From: Caulobacter endophyticus
GTDB lineage: Bacteria > Pseudomonadota > Alphaproteobacteria > Caulobacterales > Caulobacteraceae
Assembly: GCF_003116815.1 (NCBI RefSeq)
Contig: NZ_QDKQ01000050.1
Location: 1 to 39,790 of the forward strand
Length of the DNA: 39,790 nucleotides
Reading direction: 5' to 3'
Made by a program: the position numbers and the translations under genes. Below, in pieces: positions 11,610-22,661 of the stretch (position 1 is the first letter of the stretch; the number at the start of each line of letters is the position of its first letter). The notes below the pieces were generated by a model that worked only from the letters and a program-made list of their open reading frames with translations, was not told the origin of the DNA and did no database searches.

Positions 11610-12976
11610 CTAGCGGTAGGCCGGAGGCAGGCCGTTGTCCTGCCCGGCGTAACGGTCGCGCAGCTGGGTCTGGCGGCTGTCGGCCGGCTGCTCCACGCCG
11701 CTGACGAAGACCTTGTCGGCCCAGGTGGTGGTTTCCAGCGGATCGCCGGTCCACAGCACCAGGTCGGCGGTCTTGCCGACGTCCAGCGAGCCGATCTGGT
11801 CGGCCATGCCCCAGATCTTCGCGGGCGTCAGGGTGATCGCCGCCAGCGCCGCCGGATAGGGCAGGCCGTTGGCCACGGCGAGGCCCGCGTTCAGGCGCTC
11901 CTGCCGCAGGTTGTTGAAGTCGCGCGCGCCGTTGATGGCCACGGTCACGCCGGCTGCGTTCAGGCGGGCGGCGTTGTCGAGGCGCGAGCCCAGGGTCTCG
12001 AAGCTGTCGGGCAGATCAGCCTGGGTGTCGACGATCACCGGCACGCCGGCTTTCGCGATCTCACCGGCCACCAGCCAGCCTTCCTCGGCGCCTTCCAGCA
12101 CGATCCTGATCTTCTCCTCGGACGCCAGCTTGAGGGCCAGGCGGATGTCGGAGGCGCGGTGGGCGCGGATCAGCAGCGGGGTCTTTCCCTGCACAACGGG
12201 GACCAGGGCCTCGAGGTCTAGGCGCGAGAGGCCGTAGTCGCGCGTGGCGCCCTGTTCGAAGGCGGCGCGGTTCCTGGCGAAGGCCCGGGCGTCCTGCAGG
12301 GCCGACTTGACCAGCACGATCGCCGCGCCGCGCGAGCCGCCGGCCGCGCGGGCCCCGGCTTCGCCCAGCGACAGGGTCACGGCGGTCTTGGACTTCGAAA
12401 CGATGTCGGCCTCGCCGGCCTTCAGACGTACGAAGGCCGCCTGGCCGCCGAACAGCGGCGGATCGCCGCCGCCGTCCTTGCCCGCGGTCATCTCCTCGAC
12501 CACGCCGTCGTCGGCGTGTTCGTGGCTGCCGCCGCCGACGCCCGACAGGATCGGGGTGACGGCCGAACTGGTGACGCCGCCGTCACGGGCCAGGCCGATC
12601 ATCGGCGACGCCGGGTTGACGCTGTAGGCGATGTCGAAGCCCGCCGACAGGGCGTTGCCGGTGCCGTCGTCGCGCGTCTCGCGCACGCCGCCGATCTCCG
12701 AGGCGCTGATGTTCGACGACGGGGCGACCAGGCCCGGGGTCACGACCCCGCCCTTGGCGTCGATGGTCGGCACGCCGGCCGGCACGGCGACGCTGGCGCC
12801 GACGGCGGCGATCTTGCCGTTCTGCACGAGGATGGTCCCCGACGGGATCGCGGCGCTCGACACCGGCTCGATGCGGGCGTTGACGATGGCGAACGTCTGG
12901 GCCGAAGCCGGGGCGGCCGCGACGGCGCACAGGGCGGCGCTGGCGAAGAGGCCGGTCAGGAAGGTTTGACGGATCA

Positions 12977-12977
<1 letters not shown>
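11610..12977 (-). CDS. Exported amidohydrolase-like protein lacking metal ligands
   Basis: This 455-residue protein has a signal peptide (MIRQTFLTGLFASAALCAVA, ending ASAQT) and an amidohydrolase composite-domain start, FAIVNARIEPVSSAAIPSGTILVQNGKIAAVG. It closes with the typical LTPAKIWGMADQIGSLDVGKTADLVLWTGDP. At the place where active enzymes have DxHxH, this one reads GLVAPSSNIS. The later HxDD region reads AINGARDFNN. Both metal sites are therefore lost, and it is probably not a hydrolase. Its ATG overlaps the TGA of the upstream amidohydrolase (TGATG), which implies translational coupling and suggests the two products act together, perhaps as a heteromer in the periplasm. A longer in-frame reading upstream was discarded because it lies inside the neighbour. 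Confidence 0.85.
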
Positions 12978-14440
<1,463 letters not shown>

Positions 14441-14603
14441 CAAATATTCCCCGACTCTCGAAGAGGCTGCGAGGACAGACTAATTCAGACCCCTGATCAA
14501 GCAGCGCGGCGCCCCATTTTTCCCCGATCGCGGCGTTTGTCTGTCGCGCGTGCTTCGTGCGAGGATCGCGACCTGCGGTCGAATCCGCGTGGGAGAAAAC
14601 ACG

Positions 14604-14963
14604 ATGGGCTTGCGTCCCTGGCTCGGCTTGGCGGCCGCTCTTCTGATCAGCGCGTGCGCGGGCCAGCCCGCCGGTCCGTCGACGGGGTCTCCGCCGGCGA
14701 TGTCGCGCGCCCCGGTCGCCGAGGGCGGCATGTGCGGCGGCATCGCCGGCTTCCAGTGCGGCGAGGGGCTGTCCTGCGTGATGCCGGCCGGCGCCTGCAG
14801 GACCGTGGCCGACGCCTCGGGCGTCTGTCGTCCGCGTCCCCAGGCCTGCACCATGGACTACCGCCCCGTCTGCGGCTGCGACGGCAAGACCTACGGCAAC
14901 GCCTGCAGCGCCGCCGGCCAGGGCGTCAGTGTCGCCCACGACGGCGAATGCAAGGCCTCCTGA
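14604..14963 (+). CDS. Kazal-type inhibitor-like lipoprotein
   Basis: This 119-residue predicted lipoprotein begins MGLRPWLGLAAALLISAC, giving a lipobox Cys at residue 18. The mature part has eleven further cysteines. First comes a GMCGGIAGFQCGEGLSCV segment, then a Kazal-like domain with CTMDYRPVCGCDGKTYGNAC and a closing GEC. Kazal domains inhibit serine proteases, so an envelope protease inhibitor role is reasonable but unproven. The ATG at 14604 follows GGGAGAAA at good spacing; the upstream ATG at 14550 would bury the signal sequence. It is divergent from the amidohydrolase pair and lies five bases before the next gene, so the two probably share a transcript. Confidence 0.82.
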   Translation: MGLRPWLGLAAALLISACAGQPAGPSTGSPPAMSRAPVAEGGMCGGIAGFQCGEGLSCVMPAGACRTVADASGVCRPRPQACTMDYRPVCGCDGKTYGNACSAAGQGVSVAHDGECKAS

Positions 14964-14968
14964 CGGAA

Positions 14969-15340
14969 ATGGACCGGCGGCAAGCCATAATCGGCGGCGC
15001 GGCGGCGGCTCTTGCGCCGTCGCTCGCCGCTGCTGATCAAGGAAAGACGATGTACGGACTGATCGGCCAGATGAAGGCCGCCCCCGGCAAGCGGGACGAG
15101 CTGGTCGCCATCCTGAAGGAGGGGACTGGGGCGATGCCCGGCTGCCTGTCCTACATCCTGGCGCTCGACCCGGCCGACGCCGACGCGATCTGGATCACCG
15201 AGGTCTGGACCGACAAGGAGAGCCACGCCGGCTCCCTGAAGCTTCCGGCCGTTCAGGCCGCTATCGCCAAGGCCAGGCCCATCATCGCCGGCTTCGGCCA
15301 TCGCTTCGAGACGACGCCGGTGGGCGGCGTGGGGCTGTAG
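14969..15340 (+). CDS. Antibiotic biosynthesis monooxygenase (ABM) domain protein
   Basis: This 123-residue protein has an ABM/dimeric ferredoxin-like fold. The domain starts MYGLIGQMKAAPGKRDELVAIL and continues with GCLSYILALDPADADAIWITEVWTDKESH, the standard strand-helix pattern. The first 22 residues, MDRRQAIIGGAAAALAPSLAAA, look like a twin-arginine or general signal sequence, so the protein may be exported. A second start at the ATG at 15050 would give a cytoplasmic form. It lies five bases after the Kazal lipoprotein gene, which suggests co-transcription. ABM proteins include quinol oxygenases and haem-degrading enzymes, but no specific substrate residues are recognisable here. Confidence 0.8.
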   Translation: MDRRQAIIGGAAAALAPSLAAADQGKTMYGLIGQMKAAPGKRDELVAILKEGTGAMPGCLSYILALDPADADAIWITEVWTDKESHAGSLKLPAVQAAIAKARPIIAGFGHRFETTPVGGVGL

Positions 15341-15452
15341 GTCTTCAGAGGGAACGGCCGTATTCTCCGGCCCGTCGCGATCCGGCTTTCGGCGCGTGCC
15401 GTTTTGCTGCTAGGCGGGGCGGCGACGGATCGCTGGCTTATGGAAGTCCAAC

Positions 15453-16523
15453 TTGATCGAGCAATACGGATGGTCTGACCGGCTGGAGAAGGCTTTCGAG
15501 CCTCACGCGCGCGCCGGCCATGCGGCCGGCCGCGTCGTCGTCCAGCAGCGCAACGGCTATCTGGTGGTTACGGCCCAAGGCGAGGTGCGCGCCAAGCTCT
15601 CCGGCCGCCTGCGCCATGAAGCCCAGGAGGCCGGCCACCCGGCGGTCGGCGACTGGGTGGCTTTGTCGATGAACCTGGCCGAGCGCACCGCCACCATCCA
15701 GGCCGTCGTGCCGCGCCGCACCGCCCTGGTTCGCCGGGCCGCCGACAGCGTGCAGACCCCGCAGGTGGTCGCCGCCAATGTCGACCTGGCCTTCATCGTC
15801 ACCTCGATGAACGGCGACCTCAATCCGCGCAGGATCGAGCGTTATCTGGCCGCCGCCTGGCAGAGCGGCGCGCGCCCCGTTGTCGTGCTGACGAAGTCGG
15901 ACATCTGCGCCGAGGCGGCCTCGCTCGCCGCCGATGTCGAGGCGCTGGCCGCCGGCTGCCCGGTGGTGATCGTCTCCGCCCGCGAAGGGCTGGGCCTTGA
16001 CGCCCTGCTGGCCCACCTGGCCCCCGGCGAGACCTGCGTGCTGATCGGCTCGTCGGGCGTCGGCAAGTCCACCCTGGTCAACACCCTGCTGGGCGAGCGG
16101 CGCATGGCCACCCAGTCGATCCGCGAGGCCGACGACCGCGGCCGCCACACCACCAGCCATCGCGAATTGGCCCTGCTGCCCGGCGGCGGCCTTGTCATCG
16201 ACACGCCCGGCGTCCGCGAAGTGGGGCTGGTCGAGGCCGACGAAGGCGTGAGCCAGGTATTCGACGACATCGAGCGCCTGGCGGAAACCTGCAAGTTCGG
16301 CGACTGCAGCCATGCCAACGAACCTGGCTGCGCAGTACAGGGCGCCATCCTGAGCGGGGACCTCGACCCCAAGCGCTGGGAACACTTCCGCAAGCTCGCC
16401 CAGGAACTGGCCGCGGTGGAGGAAAAGGCGGCCCGGGCGTTCAAGGACGCCGAGCGCAGGCGCCTGGGCAAGGCCCAGAAAAGCTACCGCACTGCGCGCA
16501 AGGACGCCCGCGGCGGCGCCTGA
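15453..16523 (+). CDS. rsgA: Ribosome small-subunit-dependent GTPase A
   Basis: RsgA (YjeQ) is a circularly permuted GTPase that assists late 30S maturation. The 356-residue protein has an OB-fold N-terminus to about residue 110. The permuted G motifs come in order: G4 LTKSD, G5 VSAREG, G1 GSSGVGKSTLVN, G2 around TTSHRE and G3 DTPGVRE. A C-terminal zinc-binding region contains CKFGDCSHANEPGC (Cys, Cys, His, Cys). The basic C-terminal tail fits rRNA contact. The start is a TTG at 15453 with GGAAG six bases upstream. A nearby ATG at 15440 is out of frame, so the TTG seems genuine. Length and motif order are normal. Confidence 0.94.
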   Translation: MIEQYGWSDRLEKAFEPHARAGHAAGRVVVQQRNGYLVVTAQGEVRAKLSGRLRHEAQEAGHPAVGDWVALSMNLAERTATIQAVVPRRTALVRRAADSVQTPQVVAANVDLAFIVTSMNGDLNPRRIERYLAAAWQSGARPVVVLTKSDICAEAASLAADVEALAAGCPVVIVSAREGLGLDALLAHLAPGETCVLIGSSGVGKSTLVNTLLGERRMATQSIREADDRGRHTTSHRELALLPGGGLVIDTPGVREVGLVEADEGVSQVFDDIERLAETCKFGDCSHANEPGCAVQGAILSGDLDPKRWEHFRKLAQELAAVEEKAARAFKDAERRRLGKAQKSYRTARKDARGGA

Positions 16524-16603
16524 GCCAAAGGTTTTTCAAAATATGGCCGCTCTTCCCGGCGAATGGGATTAGGTGTGGGGTTCAACACCTTCGAGAGATG
16601 ACC

Positions 16604-16927
16604 ATGCCGGCCTTCACCATTGTCACCACCAGCGCGACCCAAGGCAGCGATTCAGCGGAGGTGAACACCCTTACCGACGAGTTCTCGAGCGAGAGCGAAG
16701 CCGTGGGCTACGCCCGCCGCATGGCCGACGAGATGCTCGATCTCGCCAGCCAGCTGTCGCTGGATTTCGACTACACCAATGTCGGCCTCTATGAGGGCGA
16801 CCTGCTCGATGCGGATCTCGACCCGAGCCATGCCGCCTTCAAGGGCGCGTGGGTGCTGGATGAGGAAGGCGCTTCGTTCATCTCCGCCGACGAGTTCCGC
16901 GACGAGATCGCCCAAGCCGACGCCTGA
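16604..16927 (+). CDS. Small acidic hypothetical protein
   Basis: I do not recognise this 107-residue protein. It is rich in Asp, Glu and Ala, without signal peptide, membrane segment or Cys. A central amphipathic helix (AVGYARRMADEMLDLASQLSL) is followed by acidic stretches ending DEFRDEIAQADA. GAGAG lies six bases before the ATG at 16604, so I prefer it to the ATG at 16598, which touches that site. It is followed by a symmetrical terminator shared with glnA on the other strand. Codon use is normal for the genome, so it is likely a real gene of unknown role. Confidence 0.68.
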   Translation: MPAFTIVTTSATQGSDSAEVNTLTDEFSSESEAVGYARRMADEMLDLASQLSLDFDYTNVGLYEGDLLDADLDPSHAAFKGAWVLDEEGASFISADEFRDEIAQADA

Positions 16928-16957
16928 CCTCGCCGACGCCAGGACAGCGCCCAAAAG

Positions 16958-16989
16958 AAAAGGCCCGGAACTGATGTTCCGGGCCTTTT
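16958..16989. terminator. Bidirectional intrinsic terminator between the small acidic protein and glnA
   Basis: A perfect 14-bp stem (AAAAGGCCCGGAAC and its complement) with a TGAT loop lies between converging genes. A/T tracts flank both sides, so it can stop transcription in either direction. Confidence 0.92.
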
Positions 16990-17009
16990 CCGTACTCAGG
17001 CCTTTCGGC

Positions 17010-18419
17010 TTAGCACTTGTAGTACATCTCGAATTCGACCGGGTGCGGGTGCAGTTGCAGACGCATCACTTCTTCCATCTTCAGCTCGATGTAGCTGTCG
17101 ATGAAGTCGTCGTCCATGACGCCGCCGGCCTTCAGGAAGGCGCGGTCCTTGTCCAGGCTTTCCAGGGCTTCACGCAGGCTGCCGCAGACTTCCGGGATCT
17201 TCTTCTGCTCGCGGGGCGGCAGGTCGTAGAGGTTCTTGTCGGCGGCCGCGCCCGGGTCGATCTTGTTGATGATGCCGTCAAGGCCGGCCATCAGCAGGGC
17301 GACGAAGGTCAGGTACGGGTTGCCCATCGGATCCGGGAAGCGGGCTTCGATGCGCTTGGCCTTGGGCGAATCGACGTGCGGGATGCGGATCGAGGCCGAG
17401 CGGTTGCGCGAGCTGTAGGCCAGCTTCACCGGAGCTTCGTAGCCCGGCACCAGGCGCTTGTAGCTGTTGGTGGTCGAGTTCGAGAAGGCGTTGATGGCCT
17501 TGGCGTGCTTGATGATGCCGCCGATGTACCACAGGCACTCCTGCGACAGGCCGGCGTACTTGTCGCCGGCGAACAGCGGCTTGCCGTCCTGCCAGATCGA
17601 CTGGTGAACGTGCATGCCCGAGCCGTTGTCGGCGAACATCGGCTTGGCCATGAAGGTGGCCGTCTTGCCGTAAGCGTGGGCCACGTTGTGGATCACGTAC
17701 TTATAGAGCTGCATGCGGTCGGCCATGGTGACCATGGTGTCGAACTTCAGGCCGAGTTCGTGCTGGGCCGGCGCCACTTCGTGGTGGTGCTTTTCCGGCT
17801 TCATGCCGAGCTCGCCCATGACGGCCAGCATTTCGCCGCGCAGGTCCTGGGCCGAGTCGACCGGGTTCACCGGGAAGTAGCCGCCCTTGGGGCCCGGGCG
17901 ATGACCCATGTTGCCTTCCGGATAGGCCTTGCCCGAGTTCACCGGCAGCTCGGTCGAGTCGAACGAGTAGCTGGTGTCGTGCGGGGCGGTCGACCAGCGC
18001 ACGTCGTCGAAGATGAAGAATTCGGCTTCCGGGCCGAAGTAGACGGTGTCGCCCACGCCCGCCGACTTTACGTAGTTCAGCGCGGCCTTGGCGATCGAGC
18101 GCGGGTCACGGTTGTAGGGGGTGCCGTCGTCCGGGTTCACGACGTCGCAGAACAGCGCCAGGGTGGTCTGCTGGTAGAACGGGTCGATGATGGCCGAGCT
18201 CAGGTCCGGACGCAGCTTCATGTCCGACTCGTTGATGGCCTTCCAGCCGGCGATCGACGAGCCGTCGAACATGGTGCCGTCGTTCAGGAACTCATCGTCG
18301 ACCAGGTCGATGTCGAAGGTGACGTGCTGCATCTTGCCGCGAACGTCCGTGAAGCGGACGTCGACGTACTTCACGTCCTTTTCCTTGATCAGGTCCAGGA
18401 TTTCCTTGGCGGTGCTCAT
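17010..18419 (-). CDS. glnA: Glutamine synthetase, type I
   Basis: GlnA makes glutamine from glutamate, ammonia and ATP as a cytoplasmic dodecamer. The 469-residue protein has FDGSSIAGW near residue 50, the metal site EAEFF and the ATP-binding [10 protein letters not shown]. It also has the Glu/Arg-rich [20 protein letters not shown]. Tyr398 in NLYDLPP corresponds to the adenylylation site of enteric GlnA (Tyr397), so control by GlnE-type adenylylation is expected. The ATG has AAAGGGGAT upstream. It follows glnB by 46 bp on the same strand, the standard alphaproteobacterial glnBA operon. Longer readings upstream run into glnB and were rejected. Confidence 0.97.
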   Translation of the reverse strand: MSTAKEILDLIKEKDVKYVDVRFTDVRGKMQHVTFDIDLVDDEFLNDGTMFDGSSIAGWKAINESDMKLRPDLSSAIIDPFYQQTTLALFCDVVNPDDGTPYNRDPRSIAKAALNYVKSAGVGDTVYFGPEAEFFIFDDVRWSTAPHDTSYSFDSTELPVNSGKAYPEGNMGHRPGPKGGYFPVNPVDSAQDLRGEMLAVMGELGMKPEKHHHEVAPAQHELGLKFDTMVTMADRMQLYKYVIHNVAHAYGKTATFMAKPMFADNGSGMHVHQSIWQDGKPLFAGDKYAGLSQECLWYIGGIIKHAKAINAFSNSTTNSYKRLVPGYEAPVKLAYSSRNRSASIRIPHVDSPKAKRIEARFPDPMGNPYLTFVALLMAGLDGIINKIDPGAAADKNLYDLPPREQKKIPEVCGSLREALESLDKDRAFLKAGGVMDDDFIDSYIELKMEEVMRLQLHPHPVEFEMYYKC

Positions 18420-18465
18420 TGATATCCCCTTTGAGCGAGAAAGTCGTAAGGCGTAAGGCCGTGGG

Positions 18466-18873
<408 letters not shown>

Positions 18874-19050
18874 CTACAAGTCGGGGTTCCCGCGATTGTC
18901 GCGGTTCCGTCGTGCATTCAGGCATATGTGCAAATACTGGGCGTCGTTTGATTGAAAAATGCGCATTTCGGAATTGCGGCCGGAAACGGCCTTGTCGCGC
19001 CCCGATAGCTGCCTAGGATCGAGAAAACGATCGTTTGAACAGGGGTGAAC

Positions 19051-20595
19051 ATGCGTGACGACACGCCGGTTTTGATCGGCGCGGGCCAGTTCACATTTCG
19101 CGGCCCCGCCGAAAATTCGCTTCCGCCGCTGGAATTGCTGAAGATTGCGGCGAAACGAGCTGTCGCCGACGCTGGGCTGGAAGGGACGGTTCTTGCGCGT
19201 TTGGACGCTCTTGCGGTCGTAGCGTTCAGCATCGACGCCCCGGGCGGTCTTTCGAAACTGCCGCTTCCTCGCCTGTCGGATCCGCCGGCCAGCCTGGCGC
19301 GGGCGATCGGCGCCGATCCGGCCTGGGCGGTCTATACCGAGACCGGCGGCAACAGCCCCCAGCAGGCGATCAACGTCCTGGCCGAGCGCATCGCCCGCGG
19401 CGAGTCGCAGCTGGGCCTGGTGACCGGCGCGGAATTCCTCGGTTCGCTGATGAAGCGGATGAAGAACGGCCTGGGTTTTGACGGCTGGGCCGACGAGCTC
19501 GACACAAAGCCCGCCCGCATCGGCGATCCGCGCCCGGGGGTCACCAGGCAGGAAGCCGCCCACGGCCTGGGCTATCCGGTCAACACCTATCCCCTTTTCG
19601 AGAACGCGCTGCGGGGCCGTGACGGCCGAAGCCTTCGCGACCACCAGGCGCGGCTGGGCGCGCTGTTCTCGCCTTTCACCAAGGTCGCCGCCGCCGATCC
19701 CGAGGCGTGGTTCCCGGTCGAGCGCTCTCCTGAGGAACTGGTCACAGTGACCGAGCGCAACCGCATGGTCGGCTATCCGTATCCCAAATACCTCAACGCC
19801 ATCATGGAGGTGGACCAGTCAGCCGCCGTGCTGGTGGCCAGCGTCGGCATGGCGCGTGAACTGGGCGTGCCGGAAGACCGCTGGGTGTTCCTGCACGGGT
19901 GCGCCGATGCCGCCGACCTCTGGTATCCGCTGCAGCGCCAGGACTTCCATTCCAGCCCCGCCATCCGCCTGACCGGCCAGCGCGCGCTTCAGATGGCCGG
20001 CATCGGGCTCGACGACCTGGACCTGATCGACCTCTATTCCTGCTTCCCTTCGGCGGTGCAGGTGGCGGCCGAGGAACTGGGTATCGCGCTCGACGATCCA
20101 CGCGGCCTGACCGTCACCGGCGGCCTGCCTTATTTCGGCGGACCGGGAAACAACTACAGCCTCCACGCCGTGGCGCGGCTGATGGAGCGCCTGCGCGAGC
20201 GGCCCGGCGCCTGGGGCCTGTCGACCGCCAACGGCTGGTTCCTGACCAAGCAGTCGGTGGGCGTCTATTCCACGCGGCCGTTCGAGGGGGAATGGCGGCG
20301 CGAGGATCCGGCGGTGATCCAGAAGCAGATCGACGCCCTGCCGCATCCGCCGATCGCTGAGAAGCCGGAAGGCCGCGCCACGATCGAGACCTATACCGTC
20401 GTCCACACCCGCCAGGGCCCGCGCATGGGCATCGTCATCGGCCGCACGCAGGACGGCGCGCGCTTCGTGGCCAACACCCCCGAGGACGCGCAGGTCCTGG
20501 CCGATCTGGAGAGCCGCGAGGGCGTCGGGCGCACGGGCGCGGTCGGGCCGCATCCCGACGGCGTGCGCAACCTCTTCACGCCGGACGCCGCCTGA
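19051..20595 (+). CDS. Thiolase-like protein (SCP-x/TLP1 type) lacking the nucleophilic Cys
   Basis: This 514-residue cytoplasmic protein has the thiolase fold. The usual blocks are PVLIGAGQF at the start, TETGGNSPQQAINVLAERI near residue 96, HGCADAADLWYP and DLIDLYSCFPSAVQVAAEELG. GGLPYFGGPGNNYSLHA is the SCP-x-like glycine and His motif. At the position of the acylated Cys this family member reads GGNSPQ (about residues 99-104), so a normal thiolysis or condensation mechanism is doubtful. Residues from about 430 (ATIETYTVVHTRQG) form an extra C-terminal domain like that of mycobacterial thiolase-like protein type 1. The start at 19051 has AGGGG five bases upstream. It overlaps the next gene by one base. 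Confidence 0.85.
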   Translation: MRDDTPVLIGAGQFTFRGPAENSLPPLELLKIAAKRAVADAGLEGTVLARLDALAVVAFSIDAPGGLSKLPLPRLSDPPASLARAIGADPAWAVYTETGGNSPQQAINVLAERIARGESQLGLVTGAEFLGSLMKRMKNGLGFDGWADELDTKPARIGDPRPGVTRQEAAHGLGYPVNTYPLFENALRGRDGRSLRDHQARLGALFSPFTKVAAADPEAWFPVERSPEELVTVTERNRMVGYPYPKYLNAIMEVDQSAAVLVASVGMARELGVPEDRWVFLHGCADAADLWYPLQRQDFHSSPAIRLTGQRALQMAGIGLDDLDLIDLYSCFPSAVQVAAEELGIALDDPRGLTVTGGLPYFGGPGNNYSLHAVARLMERLRERPGAWGLSTANGWFLTKQSVGVYSTRPFEGEWRREDPAVIQKQIDALPHPPIAEKPEGRATIETYTVVHTRQGPRMGIVIGRTQDGARFVANTPEDAQVLADLESREGVGRTGAVGPHPDGVRNLFTPDAA

Positions 20596-21164
20596 TGGGC
20601 CGCGTCCACGTCATTCGCCACGGCAAGCCGGCGGCGGCCTGGGGCGGCCAGGACGACGATCCGGGTCTCGACGAGACCGGGCGGGAGCAGGCGAGGGCGG
20701 TCGCCGCGATCCTCGCCGCCTTGCCGGTTGGCGAGCGTCCAACGCGCGTCGTGTCGTCACCGCTTCGCCGTTGCCGCGAGACCGCCGCGCCGCTGGCGCA
20801 GATCCTGTGCGTTGCGGTCGAGATCGAACCGGCCGTCGGCGAGATTCCTACCCCAGCGGCGGTCACGTCCGAGCAGCGTCCGGACTGGCTGAGACAGGCC
20901 TTCGCCGGCGACTGGGGCGATATCGAGGGCGATCGCGACTACCAGGTCTGGACGGCGGAGGTCGCCGGCGCTCTGGCGCGATACGAGGGATGCGCCGTCT
21001 TCAGCCACTTCGTCGCCCTCAACGCCGCCGTCGCTGCGGCGCAGGGGACCCGTGCGGTGATGGCCTTCCGGCCCGACCACGTCAGCGTCACCGTCTTCGA
21101 AGTCGTCGACAACGGCCTGCGGCTGGTCGAGAAAGGCAAGGAAGCCTCCACCGGCGTTCTTTGA
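20595..21164 (+). CDS. Histidine phosphatase family protein
   Basis: This 189-residue protein of the phosphoglycerate-mutase-like (branch 1) histidine phosphatase superfamily has the catalytic RHG in VHVIRHGKPAAAW near residue 9. The substrate-binding VVSSPLRRCRETAAPLA lies near residue 53, and the second catalytic His in AVFSHFVALNAAV near 138. In these enzymes the first His is phosphorylated. The physiological substrate is unknown. The ATG shares its A with the TGA of the thiolase-like gene (TGATG), so translation is probably coupled. The next gene starts ten bases downstream, making a three-gene operon. Confidence 0.88.
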   Translation: MGRVHVIRHGKPAAAWGGQDDDPGLDETGREQARAVAAILAALPVGERPTRVVSSPLRRCRETAAPLAQILCVAVEIEPAVGEIPTPAAVTSEQRPDWLRQAFAGDWGDIEGDRDYQVWTAEVAGALARYEGCAVFSHFVALNAAVAAAQGTRAVMAFRPDHVSVTVFEVVDNGLRLVEKGKEASTGVL

Positions 21165-21174
21165 TGGAGACCCC

Positions 21175-22644
21175 GTGTCGCCCCGCCAGATCATGACCGT
21201 CGACGAGATGAAGGCGGCCGATGCGGCGGCGGTTGCGGCTGGAACGCCGGCGACCACCCTGATGGAGCGGGCCGGCAGGGGCGCGGCCGAGGCGATCCGC
21301 GCGCGCTGGTCGCGCCGTCCCGTCGTGGTCTGGTGCGGTCCCGGCGACAACGGCGGCGACGGCTACGTCATCGCCCGCCATCTGAAGCGTCGCGGCTGGC
21401 CGGTGCGAGTCGAGGCCCTGGCGTCGCCGGCCTCGCCCTCTTGCCGTTGGGCCGCGGAGCGCTGGCGTGGCGAGGTCCATCCGCTGAACCCTGCCATCTC
21501 CCCGGCCGAACTCTATATCGACGCCCTGTTCGGCGCCGGACTGTCGCGACCCCTGGAGGGGCTGGCGGAAGAGCTGGCGCGAGCCGCCGAGGGGCTGTCG
21601 GCCCGCATCGTCGCCATCGATACGCCGAGCGGGGTCCATGGCGACACCGGCAAGCCCTTGGGCGGCGCAGCGTTCGCAGCCGCCCTGACCGTCACCTTCC
21701 ATCGCCGCAAGCCGGCCCACGTGCTGGCTCAGGGCCGCGCGGCCTGCGGCGAGGTGGAGGTGGTCGATATCGGTCTGGCCGTGTCCGGCGCCGGTGATCT
21801 GGCCGAGAACGATCCCGGCCTGTGGGGCGCCCGGTTCCCCTGGCCGTCGAACGACGCCCACAAGCACGCGCGCGGTCGCCTGGTGGTGGTCAGCGGCGAG
21901 GCCTGGAGCACCGGCGCGGCGCGGCTGTCGGCGCGGGCCGGCCTGCGGATCGGCGCGGGCGTGGTCACCTTGCTTTCGCCGCCGGGCGCCCTGGCGGTCA
22001 ACGCCGCCCACCTGGAGGCCGTGATGCTGGCCCCGTTCGAGACCGACGCCGAACTGGCCGACCGGGCCGCCCACGCCGCCGCCGCCGTCATCGGCCCTGC
22101 CGCCGGGGTGGGCGAGGCGACGGCGCGCAATCTCACGGCCCTGGCCGGCACTGGCGCGGCCCTGGTCGTCGACGCCGACGCCCTGACCAGTTTCGCCCAC
22201 GCCCCCGACGAGCTATTCGCACGCCTCGACCGCGACGATGTGCTGACGCCGCACCCGGGCGAGTTCGAACGGTTGTTTCCTGGCCTGCTCAAGGCCTCGC
22301 CCGAGCGTATCGCCGCCGCCCGAGAAGCCGCCCGCCTGGCGGGAGCGATCGTGCTGCTGAAAGGCCCCGACACCGTGATCGCCGCGCCCGACGGCCGAAC
22401 GGCCGTGAACCTCAACGGCTCGCCCTGGCTGGCCACGGCCGGTTCGGGCGACGTGCTGGCCGGCTTCATCGCGGGCCTCGCGGCCCAGGGCATGGCCAGC
22501 TTCGACGCCGCCTGCGCCGGAGCCTGGATCCACGCCGAATGCGCGGCGATCCATGGCCCCGGACTGATCGCCGAAGACTTGCCGGGCCTGGCGCCGACAG
22601 TGCTCAAGAGGTTATGGGACGCTCGTGAAGAAGCGCTCCCGTAG
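21175..22644 (+). CDS. nnr: Bifunctional NAD(P)H-hydrate epimerase/dehydratase
   Basis: Nnr repairs hydrated NADH and NADPH (NADHX, NADPHX). The N-terminal epimerase domain (YjeF_N, about residues 1-205) converts R to S epimers, and the C-terminal ADP-dependent dehydratase (about 215-485) removes water. The first domain shows VVVWCGPGDNGGDGYVIARHL and DALFGAGLSRPL, with AIDTPSGVHGDTG following. The second shows HKHARGRLVVVSG, GPAAGVGEATARNL, LTPHPGEFERLF and NGSPWLATAGSGDVLAG, the carbohydrate-kinase-like nucleotide site. The GTG start has GGAGA just upstream. The 489-residue length is normal for the fusion. It ends the operon with the thiolase-like and phosphatase genes. Confidence 0.94.
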   Translation: MSPRQIMTVDEMKAADAAAVAAGTPATTLMERAGRGAAEAIRARWSRRPVVVWCGPGDNGGDGYVIARHLKRRGWPVRVEALASPASPSCRWAAERWRGEVHPLNPAISPAELYIDALFGAGLSRPLEGLAEELARAAEGLSARIVAIDTPSGVHGDTGKPLGGAAFAAALTVTFHRRKPAHVLAQGRAACGEVEVVDIGLAVSGAGDLAENDPGLWGARFPWPSNDAHKHARGRLVVVSGEAWSTGAARLSARAGLRIGAGVVTLLSPPGALAVNAAHLEAVMLAPFETDAELADRAAHAAAAVIGPAAGVGEATARNLTALAGTGAALVVDADALTSFAHAPDELFARLDRDDVLTPHPGEFERLFPGLLKASPERIAAAREAARLAGAIVLLKGPDTVIAAPDGRTAVNLNGSPWLATAGSGDVLAGFIAGLAAQGMASFDAACAGAWIHAECAAIHGPGLIAEDLPGLAPTVLKRLWDAREEALP

Positions 22645-22661
22645 GGAGGGCCTTTCCGAGG

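Noticed and set aside
18912..18936. TGCA-containing inverted repeat as an NtrC site upstream of glnB
   Set aside because: The half-sites are separated by 12 bases instead of the 9 expected between TGCA blocks of the NtrC consensus.
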